NCBI GenBank assembly: GCA_041179125.1
Contig: JBEGTZ010000060.1
Span: forward strand, 1-15,732
Reading direction: 5' to 3'
Origin: CAMCXE01 sp041179125
GTDB lineage: Bacteria > Pseudomonadota > Gammaproteobacteria > Pseudomonadales > Cellvibrionaceae
Length of the DNA: 15,732 nt
The position numbers and the translations under genes are program-made. Below, piece by piece: positions 6,801-15,732 of this stretch. Numbering within the stretch: position 1 is the stretch's first letter; the number at the start of each line of letters is the position of its first letter. The notes under the pieces are model-generated. The model was not told where the DNA came from and made no database searches. It saw nothing but the letters and a program-made list of their open reading frames with translations.

Positions 6801-7951
6801 AACGCTTGCGTGCGGCTTTAGTTGGGCAAATCGCCAGCGGTGGTAAAACCGTTAAAAAAGGCGCTCCGGTTACGGACGAAATGCTCAACGAACTGGATAA
6901 AAAAGACTGGTTCAAACTGCGCATGAACGACGAGCCGCTCAACGAACAGCTGGAGCGGGCTGAAGCGCAATTGGCCGAACGTCGCAAAGAACTGGACGAG
7001 CGTTTTGAAGATAAAAAACGCAAGCTAGAAACCGGCGACGACCTGGCTCCTGGCGTATTAAAAATTGTTAAGGTGTACTTGGCCATCAAACGCCGCATCC
7101 AACCGGGTGACAAAATGGCCGGACGCCACGGTAACAAAGGGGTTATCTCGGTCATCATGCCGGTGGAAGACATGCCCAGCGACGAACATGGCGTTCCCGT
7201 TGACATAGTCCTGAACCCATTGGGTGTACCTTCGCGGATGAACGTGGGGCAGGTGTTGGAAATGCACTTAGGTCTTGCGGCCAAAGGCCTCGGCGAGAAA
7301 ATCAACGTCATGCTCACCCAGCAACGCGCTGTGGGCGAGATCCGCACGTTCCTCGACGAGATCTACAACAAAACCGGCACAGCCCGCGACAAAGAAGACT
7401 TAAACGGTCTCTCTGACGCAGAAATCCTGGAGCTGGCGCGCAACTTAGAAGCCGGTGTACCTATGGCCACGCCTGTGTTCGACGGCGCCAAAGAGTCTGA
7501 AATCAAAGCGCTGTTACGGCTTGCTGAAATGCCAGAATCCGGCCAGATGCAACTGTACGATGGCCGTACCGGTGACGCTTTCCAGCGCCACACCACGGTG
7601 GGTTACATGTACATGTTGAAGCTGAACCACTTGGTGGACGACAAAATGCACGCCCGTTCCACCGGTTCTTACAGCCTGGTTACGCAGCAACCCTTGGGCG
7701 GTAAAGCCCAGTTCGGGGGGCAGCGTTTTGGAGAGATGGAAGTGTGGGCGCTGGAAGCTTACGGCGCCGCCTACACCTTGCAAGAAATGCTCACCGTTAA
7801 ATCCGATGACGTGGCGGGCCGCACCAAGATGTATAAAAACATCGTGGATGGGGACCACCGCATGGAGCCGGGTATGCCGGAATCTTTCAACGTATTGGTG
7901 AAAGAGATCCGCTCGCTGGCGATCAACATTGAATTGGAAAACGAAGCCTGA
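3866..7951 (+). CDS. rpoB: DNA-directed RNA polymerase subunit beta
   Basis: RpoB forms one pincer and half of the catalytic cleft of RNA polymerase. The product is 1361 residues (E. coli 1342). It is intact, beginning MAYSYTEKKRIRKDFGKLP. The rifampicin pocket, GSSQLSQFMDQNNPLSEI then THKRRVSALGPGG, spans about 513-545. It has D522, H532 and S537 at the places of E. coli D516, H526 and S531, so no common resistance change is visible. The NFEDSI acidic pair is E819-D820 (E. coli 813-814). The catalytic lysines in GDKMAGRHGNKG are K1083 and K1091 (E. coli 1065 and 1073), so the offset of 6 grows to 18 within 820-1083, where the variable beta insert lies. The ribosome-binding site is GAGGAA (3855-3860). 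rpoC follows after 77 bases. Confidence 0.99.
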   Translation: MAYSYTEKKRIRKDFGKLPHVMDVPYLLAIQLDSYRKFTQADLPPQNRFDIGLHAAFKSVFPILSYSGNAALEYVSYNLGKAAFDVNECVLRGATYAVPLRVKVRLIIYDKESSTKAIKDIKEQEVYMGEIPLMTDNGTFVINGTERVIVSQLHRSPGVFFEHDKGKTHSSGKLLYSARIIPYRGSWLDFEFDPKDLVFVRIDRRRKLPATILLRALGYSSQRMLEMFYETNKFGIEADQSLKLELVPARLRGDVASFDIADKEGKIIIEEGKRITPRHIRQMEKAGVDELTVPRDYLLGRFLARDVVDTNTGEVLVECNTEITNEVVNTLIKAGVQAFETIYTNELDCGPFVADTLRSDSARTQLEALVEIYRMMRPGEPPTKESAETLFQNLFFSPERYDLSAVGRMKFNRRLGREAETGEGTLSNDDIVDVLKTMIDIRNGKGVVDDIDHLGNRRVRSVGEMAENQFRVGLVRVERAVKERLSMAESEGLMPQDLVNAKPVAAAVKEFFGSSQLSQFMDQNNPLSEITHKRRVSALGPGGLTRERAGFEVRDVHATHYGRVCPIETPEGPNIGLINSLATYARTNSYGFLESPVRRVVNGKVTMDIDYLSAITESQYVIAQASATLDAEGRLIDELVSVRHQMEFALMPPSEVQYMDVSPRQVVSVAASLIPFLEHDDANRALMGSNMQRQAVPTLKAQKPLVGTGMERNVASDSGVCVVARRGGVIDRVDSGRIVIRVANDEVEAGEAGVDIYNLTKYTRSNQNTCINQRPIVRLGDTVCRGDILADGPSVDLGELALGQNMRIAFMPWNGYNFEDSILVSERVVQEDRFTTIHIQELTCIARDTKLGSEEITADIPNVGEGALSKLDESGIVYIGAEVGPGDILVGKVTPKGETQLTPEEKLLRAIFGEKASDVKDTSLRVPSSTKGTVIDVQVFTRDGLEKDQRSREIEKTQLNKVRKDLNEEYRIVEQATFERLRAALVGQIASGGKTVKKGAPVTDEMLNELDKKDWFKLRMNDEPLNEQLERAEAQLAERRKELDERFEDKKRKLETGDDLAPGVLKIVKVYLAIKRRIQPGDKMAGRHGNKGVISVIMPVEDMPSDEHGVPVDIVLNPLGVPSRMNVGQVLEMHLGLAAKGLGEKINVMLTQQRAVGEIRTFLDEIYNKTGTARDKEDLNGLSDAEILELARNLEAGVPMATPVFDGAKESEIKALLRLAEMPESGQMQLYDGRTGDAFQRHTTVGYMYMLKLNHLVDDKMHARSTGSYSLVTQQPLGGKAQFGGQRFGEMEVWALEAYGAAYTLQEMLTVKSDDVAGRTKMYKNIVDGDHRMEPGMPESFNVLVKEIRSLAINIELENEA

Positions 7952-7984
7952 TCAACCGATCAACCTGATACTTGATAAAAGACG

Positions 7985-8001
7985 GCGGGGATACTCCCCG
8001 C
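7985..8001 (+). other. Hairpin in the rpoB-rpoC spacer
   Basis: GCGGGGA (7985-7991) pairs perfectly with TCCCCGC (7995-8001) across a three-base loop. No T run follows, so it is not an intrinsic terminator. It ends 15 bases before the rpoC ribosome-binding site AGGAG (8017-8021) and may stabilise the mRNA or influence initiation at the TTG start. Confidence 0.55.
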
Positions 8002-8028
8002 TTGCTCCGCGCCCATAGGAGAACGCTC

Positions 8029-12252
<4,224 letters not shown>

Positions 12253-12258
12253 TTCGTT

Positions 12259-12303
12259 AAGCTGATGCGGCTGGTTTTTAACCTAAACCAAACACATCGG
12301 CTT
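12259..12303 (+). other. Long imperfect hairpin after rpoC
   Basis: AAGCTGATG (12259-12267) pairs with CATCGGCTT (12295-12303), and inside it TGGTTT (12272-12277) pairs with AAACCA (12285-12290). It starts six bases after the rpoC stop, where a terminator would be expected, but no T run follows on either strand. Its last bases overlap the -35 element of the str promoter. It could protect the rpoBC mRNA end or serve Rho-dependent termination; this is inference. Confidence 0.5.
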
Positions 12304-12330
12304 GACGGTGGCGGGGGGCATCATTAGAAT
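12302..12330 (+). promoter_or_regulatory. Sigma70 promoter of the str operon (rpsL)
   Basis: TTGACG (12302-12307, five of six matches) and TAGAAT (12325-12330, five of six) are separated by the ideal 17 bases. The following GCGCCTCCCG is a G+C-rich discriminator, the type linked to stringent (ppGpp) and growth-rate control of ribosomal genes. Transcription would begin near 12337, giving an rpsL leader of about 95 bases. It is the best promoter in the window. Confidence 0.85.
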
Positions 12331-12333
12331 GCG

Positions 12334-12356
12334 CCTCCCGCATTTTCTGTGGGAGG
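12334..12356 (+). other. Hairpin at the predicted 5' end of the str transcript
   Basis: CCTCCCGCA (12334-12342) pairs with TGTGGGAGG (12348-12356), nine pairs including one G-T, around a TTTTC loop. It overlaps the expected transcription start near 12337, so most of the stem would be the very first RNA made. It may stabilise the mRNA 5' end. The exact start site decides how much of the stem is transcribed. Confidence 0.55.
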
Positions 12357-12430
12357 GTGGTTAACACCCAAACAACCTGTTTAATTAATCCCTTTGTTAA
12401 TTCAAAGATCAATTTTTGGAGTCCATTTTC

Positions 12431-12802
12431 ATGGCAACGATCAACCAGTTGGTTCGTAAGCCGAGAAAACGTAAAGTTCAGAAGAGTGACGTACCTGCGT
12501 TGCAAAACTGTCCTCAGCGTCGGGGTGTTTGCACCCGCGTTTACACCACAACCCCTAAGAAACCTAACTCAGCTCTGCGTAAAGTGTGCCGTGTGCGCCT
12601 GACCAATGGCTTTGAAGTGTCTTCTTACATCGGTGGTGAAGGGCATAACTTGCAAGAGCATAGCGTGGTGCTAATCCGTGGCGGTCGTGTAAAAGACCTT
12701 CCCGGTGTGCGATACCATACGGTGCGCGGTTCTCTGGATACTGCGGGCGTTGCTAAGCGTAAGCAAGCACGTTCTAAGTACGGTACTAAGCGTCCTAAAT
12801 AA
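12431..12802 (+). CDS. rpsL: 30S ribosomal protein S12
   Basis: S12 lies at the decoding centre and helps set translational accuracy; it is the classic streptomycin target protein. The product is 123 residues, beginning MATINQLVRKPRKRKVQKSD. The conserved loops YTTTPKKPNSALRK and GGRVKDLPGVRYH are present. Lysines 43 and 88 (counting the initiator Met), whose change gives streptomycin resistance, are unaltered. D89, the residue methylthiolated in E. coli S12, is present. ATG 12431 has GGAG at 12418-12421. The TTG at 12416 would add five unconserved residues and would overlap that site. It is the first gene after the str promoter, followed by rpsG after 104 bases. Confidence 0.98.
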   Translation: MATINQLVRKPRKRKVQKSDVPALQNCPQRRGVCTRVYTTTPKKPNSALRKVCRVRLTNGFEVSSYIGGEGHNLQEHSVVLIRGGRVKDLPGVRYHTVRGSLDTAGVAKRKQARSKYGTKRPK

Positions 12803-12906
12803 GGTCGCCTAAAGGCAGCCTAAAAAACCGCCTAACGTTTCTCGTTATACCAACCAGTAAGGCTGAGCCAGTCTCAGATAAACCTGAATACAAGTGAGTT
12901 ATTTTT
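12803..12906 (+). promoter_or_regulatory. rpsL-rpsG spacer, probable S7 regulatory site
   Basis: In E. coli the similar-sized rpsL-rpsG spacer folds into an RNA that S7 binds to repress translation of the downstream genes. This 104-base spacer has the same position and can form small stems, GCCTAAAGGC near its start and CTGAG/CTCAG (12863-12867 with 12873-12877). No promoter or T run is visible. The ribosome-binding site for rpsG is weak (GTGAG, 12894-12898), which fits coupled or controlled initiation. The role is inferred from position. Confidence 0.45.
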
Positions 12907-13377
12907 ATGCCAAGAAGACGCGTAGTCGCCAAGCGTGAGATTCTCCCCGATCCCAAATTCGGAAGTCTTACCCTCGCGAAATTTATGAACCACGTAATGA
13001 TTAGTGGTAAAAAATCCGTAGCCGAGCGCATTGTTTACGGAGCGCTCGCCACGGTGAGTGAAAAGTTAAAGAAAGATCCTGTTCAAGTGTTTGAGGAAGC
13101 ACTGGAAAACGTAGCCCCAATGGTGGAAGTAAAATCCCGTCGTGTGGGTGGTGCTACGTACCAAGTGCCTGTTGAAGTTCGCCCTTCTCGCCGTACCGCG
13201 CTGGCAATGCGTTGGTTGGTGGAGTACTCACGTAACCGTGGTGAAAAATCCATGGCGGCCCGTCTGGCCGGTGAGTTAATCGACGCAGCCCAAAGTAAAG
13301 GCGGCTCGGTTAAAAAGCGTGAAGACGTTCACCGTATGGCTGAAGCGAACAAAGCGTTCTCGCATTTCCGCTTCTAG
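12907..13377 (+). CDS. rpsG: 30S ribosomal protein S7
   Basis: S7 is a primary 16S rRNA-binding protein that starts assembly of the 30S head, contacts E-site tRNA, and in E. coli represses its own operon. The product is 156 residues, the common bacterial length. It begins MPRRRVVAKREILPDPKFGS, has the conserved VEVKSRRVGGATYQVPVEVRP hairpin region around the middle, RRTALAMRWLVEYSRNR, and the C-terminal KKREDVHRMAEANKAFSHFR. The start is ATG 12907, after a T-rich stretch with GTGAG eight bases before. It shares the str promoter with rpsL. A strong intrinsic terminator follows 20 bases after its stop, which would end the rpsL-rpsG unit here. Confidence 0.98.
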   Translation: MPRRRVVAKREILPDPKFGSLTLAKFMNHVMISGKKSVAERIVYGALATVSEKLKKDPVQVFEEALENVAPMVEVKSRRVGGATYQVPVEVRPSRRTALAMRWLVEYSRNRGEKSMAARLAGELIDAAQSKGGSVKKREDVHRMAEANKAFSHFRF

Positions 13378-13397
13378 TCTGATCACACGTTTGAAAC

Positions 13398-13424
13398 AAA
13401 AGGCAGCGATCATGCTGCCTTTTT
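13398..13424 (+). terminator. Intrinsic terminator between rpsG and fusA
   Basis: AAAAGGCAGC (13398-13407) pairs perfectly with GCTGCCTTTT (13414-13423) around the loop GATCAT, and the T run extends to 13424. The G+C core with a T tail on one side and matching As on the other is a textbook Rho-independent terminator that could work in both directions. It splits the str gene group, which in E. coli is transcribed together. Confidence 0.9.
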
Positions 13425-13425
13425 C

Positions 13426-13453
13426 TTACATGCTTTCTATTTTTTAACATAAG
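13426..13453 (+). promoter_or_regulatory. Possible weak fusA promoter
   Basis: CTTACA (13426-13431) and CATAAG (13448-13453) each match the sigma70 consensus at four of six positions, with 16 bases between. It lies just after the terminator and would start RNA near 13460, shortly before the fusA ribosome-binding site. A TAACAT (13445-13450) is an alternative -10 without a good -35. Expression of fusA and tuf past the terminator needs some such promoter or read-through, but this match alone is weak. Confidence 0.25.
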
Positions 13454-13476
13454 CCATCCACAGGCGGGGATTCATC

Positions 13477-15585
13477 TTGGCACGCAAAACTCCCATCGCA
13501 CGTTACCGTAACATCGGTATCTGCGCTCACGTAGATGCGGGTAAAACCACAACTACCGAGCGGGTGCTTTTTTATACGGGCGTGTCACATAAAATCGGTG
13601 AAGTCCACGACGGCGCCGCCACTATGGATTGGATGGCACAAGAACAAGAGCGTGGTATCACCATCACCTCTGCGGCCACTACCTGTTTCTGGAAGGGGAT
13701 GGGCCAACAATTTGAAGATCATCGCATCAATATCATCGACACCCCCGGCCACGTTGACTTCACCATTGAAGTTGAGCGTTCTCTGCGCGTGTTAGACGGT
13801 GCGGTGGTGGTGTTATGCGGCACCTCCGGCGTGCAACCGCAAACTGAAACCGTATGGCGACAAGCCAACAAATACCACGTACCCCGTTTGGTATTCGTCA
13901 ACAAAATGGACCGCACCGGCGCTGATTTTCGCCGCGTAGTGGCCCAGCTTAAAAGCCGTTTGGGCGCCAACCCCGTGCCGCTGCAAATGACTATCGGCGC
14001 AGAAGAGAGCTTCAAAGGCGTCGTTGACCTGATAAAAATGAAAGCCATTGTTTGGAGTGAACAAGACCAAGGCATGACGTTCACCTACGGTGAAATACCT
14101 GAAGACATGCAGGCCGAATGCGAAGAAATGCGCAATGATCTCGTTGAGTCAGCCGCAGAAGCCAACGACGAATTTATGGATAAATACCTCAATGGCGAGA
14201 TGCTGACCGAGCTTGAAATTAAAGCCGGAATCCGCGCCCGCACATTAGCGGGTGAAATCATTCCGGTTATTGGCGGTTCAGCTTTTAAGAATAAAGGTGT
14301 GCAAGCCATGCTGGATGCGGTGATTGAATACCTTCCCGCGCCAACCGAAGTCAAACCTATTGAAGGTGTTTTGGAGAATGGTCAGGTCGATGTCCGTCAT
14401 GCCGATGACTCAGCCCCGTTTTCCGCACTCGCCTTTAAAATAGCAACCGACCCATTTGTCGGCACACTGACTTTTTTCCGCGTCTATTCTGGCTCATTGA
14501 ACTCCGGTGATGCCGTCTATAACCCGGTAAAAAATCGCAAAGAGCGCGTAGGCAGAATGGTGCAAATGCACGCCAATCAGCGCGACGAAATAAAAGAAGT
14601 CTTAGCGGGTGATATTGCTGCTGCCATCGGCCTAAAAGATGTCACCACCGGCGATACCCTGTGCTCTATTGATAGCGTGATCACACTTGAGCGCATGGAA
14701 TTTCCCGAGCCGGTGATCTCGCTCGCTGTGGAGCCTAGAACCCAAGCCGACCAAGAAAAAATGGGTGTGGCGCTGGGCAAGCTGGCACAGGAAGACCCAT
14801 CGTTTCGGGTGAAAACCGACGAAGAAACCGGTCAGATTATTATCTCCGGCATGGGCGAATTACACCTGGACATCATCGTTGATCGTATGCGCCGTGAATT
14901 CAGCGTGGATGCAAGCGTCGGCAAACCTCAGGTGGCCTACCGCGAAGCCATACGCAACACCTGTGAAATCGAAGGCAAATTTGTGCGCCAATCCGGCGGC
15001 AAGGGTCAGTACGGCCACTGCTGGATTCGTTTTGAGCCTACCGAAAAGGAAGGTTTGGAATTTGTGAATGAAATTGTAGGCGGCGTGGTGCCCAAAGAAT
15101 TTGTGCCCGCAATCAGCAAGGGCATTGAAGAGCAGATGAAGAATGGTGTTTTGGCGGGTTATCCGCTGTTAGGCCTTAAAGCGTCGGTATTTGATGGCTC
15201 CTACCATGATGTGGACTCATCGGAAATCGCGTTTAAAATCGCAGCCTCAATGGCCACCAAAAAACTCTCACAACTCGGCGGCGCCGTGTTGCTTGAGCCT
15301 ACCATGAAGGTTGAAGTCATCACGCCAGAAGAAAACATGGGTGATGTGGTGGGCGACTTAAACCGCCGTCGCGGTTTGATTCTAGGGATGGAGGAGTCAT
15401 CTATGGGCAAAGTCATTAACGCGGAAGTGCCGCTGGCTGAAATGTTCGGTTACGCCACAGCATTGCGTTCGGCCACCCAGGGTCGCGCTACCTACGCTAT
15501 GGAATTTGCCCGTTATTCAGAAGCACCAACAAACATCGTAAAAGAAATTATCGCCAGGAACACTTCTGGCGGTTACAGTTCGTAA
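13477..15585 (+). CDS. fusA: Elongation factor G
   Basis: EF-G is the GTPase that drives tRNA-mRNA translocation and, with RRF, ribosome recycling. The product is 702 residues and shows all GTPase motifs. G1 AHVDAGKT is at 17-24. The switch I ERGITIT segment has T62 and T64. G3 DTPGH is at 88-92, with the catalytic His92. G4 NKMD is at 142-145. G5 is the SAF at 268-270. Domains II to V follow, with FVRQSGGKGQYGHCW in domain IV and the AEMFGYATALRSATQGRA helix in domain V. The start is TTG 13477, with GGGGA six bases before; no upstream ATG is in frame. The context (between rpsG and tuf) marks it as the main EF-G rather than a paralogue. tuf follows after 53 bases, probably on the same transcript. 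Confidence 0.98.
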   Translation: MARKTPIARYRNIGICAHVDAGKTTTTERVLFYTGVSHKIGEVHDGAATMDWMAQEQERGITITSAATTCFWKGMGQQFEDHRINIIDTPGHVDFTIEVERSLRVLDGAVVVLCGTSGVQPQTETVWRQANKYHVPRLVFVNKMDRTGADFRRVVAQLKSRLGANPVPLQMTIGAEESFKGVVDLIKMKAIVWSEQDQGMTFTYGEIPEDMQAECEEMRNDLVESAAEANDEFMDKYLNGEMLTELEIKAGIRARTLAGEIIPVIGGSAFKNKGVQAMLDAVIEYLPAPTEVKPIEGVLENGQVDVRHADDSAPFSALAFKIATDPFVGTLTFFRVYSGSLNSGDAVYNPVKNRKERVGRMVQMHANQRDEIKEVLAGDIAAAIGLKDVTTGDTLCSIDSVITLERMEFPEPVISLAVEPRTQADQEKMGVALGKLAQEDPSFRVKTDEETGQIIISGMGELHLDIIVDRMRREFSVDASVGKPQVAYREAIRNTCEIEGKFVRQSGGKGQYGHCWIRFEPTEKEGLEFVNEIVGGVVPKEFVPAISKGIEEQMKNGVLAGYPLLGLKASVFDGSYHDVDSSEIAFKIAASMATKKLSQLGGAVLLEPTMKVEVITPEENMGDVVGDLNRRRGLILGMEESSMGKVINAEVPLAEMFGYATALRSATQGRATYAMEFARYSEAPTNIVKEIIARNTSGGYSS

Positions 15586-15638
15586 ACCTAAGTACCCAAC
15601 CTTAATTAACTTAAATACCTTATTAAGAGGATATAACA

Positions 15639-15732
15639 GTGGCAAAGGCTAAATTTGAACGCAACAAACCCCACGTAAACGTAGGCACAATCGGCCACGT
15701 AGACCACGGCAAAACGACCTTGACAGCGGCCT
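15639..15732 (+). CDS. tuf: Elongation factor Tu, 5' end only (second tuf copy)
   Basis: This is the first 31 codons of EF-Tu, cut by the window edge. It begins GTG 15639, giving MAKAKFERNKPHVNVGTIGH, then the P-loop GHVDHGKTTLT that binds GTP. GTG is chosen because it gives the family N-terminus, and AAGAGG (15625-15630) lies eight bases before it. The spacer from fusA is short and A+T-rich, with no clear promoter, so it is probably co-transcribed with fusA. It is the second EF-Tu gene in the window; the first ends at 89. Confidence 0.96.
   Translation, partial: MAKAKFERNKPHVNVGTIGHVDHGKTTLTAA

Noticed and set aside
6736..7347. 203-residue antisense open frame in rpoB, and many other antisense frames across rpoB, rpoC and fusA
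   Set aside because: Ser/Arg-rich translations typical of the reverse of conserved genes; no start signals and the + strand is clearly coding.
7972..8028. Earlier TTG start for rpoC
   Set aside because: The extra 19 residues are not RpoC-like and cross the spacer hairpin; TTG 8029 has a well-spaced AGGAG and gives the family N-terminus.
12416..12430. Earlier TTG start for rpsL
   Set aside because: It overlaps the ribosome-binding site GGAG and adds five unconserved residues.

Overview
The window is a conserved bacterial housekeeping locus carrying transcription and translation machinery, read entirely on the + strand. The gene order is tuf (3' end), tRNA-Trp, secE, nusG, rplK, rplA, rplJ, rplL, rpoB, rpoC, rpsL, rpsG, fusA, tuf (5' end). 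This order, the protein lengths (RpoB 1361 aa, RpoC 1407, S12 123, S7 156) and the wording of the proteins point to a gammaproteobacterium of the Pseudomonas/Cellvibrio type. Cellvibrionaceae is my best guess, but the genus cannot be settled by eye. All genes look intact, apart from the two tuf copies cut by the window edges. I see no mobile element, CRISPR array, prophage or foreign insertion.

Layout: bases 1-89 are the tail of one EF-Tu gene. Bases 186-261 are tRNA-Trp with an encoded CCA end. secE and nusG (312-1223) follow and end at a probable intrinsic terminator (1234-1263). The L11/L1 genes (1353-2484) are preceded by a leader that mimics the L1-binding site of 23S rRNA. An L10-type leader and further hairpins fill 2485-2724 ahead of rplJ and rplL. 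A strong attenuator hairpin (3674-3706) separates these from rpoB and rpoC (3866-12252). A near-consensus sigma70 promoter with a G+C-rich discriminator (12302-12330) starts the str group: rpsL, rpsG, fusA, tuf. This group is interrupted by a classic intrinsic terminator (13398-13424) between rpsG and fusA.

How the genes work together: SecE is a core subunit of the SecYEG translocon. NusG binds RNA polymerase and links it to Rho or the ribosome. L11, L1, L10 and L7/L12 build the ribosomal stalks where EF-Tu and EF-G act. S12 and S7 are small-subunit proteins. RpoB and RpoC form the catalytic centre of RNA polymerase. Grouping them allows joint control by growth rate, by protein-mRNA feedback (L1, L10, S7) and by attenuation.

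I found no undescribed biological system. The points worth a second look are in the spacer RNAs: a swapped-order rRNA mimic in the rplK leader with a competing hairpin, paired TTCG/CTTC-loop hairpins before rplJ, a hairpin at the expected 5' end of the str transcript, and the rpsG/fusA terminator.
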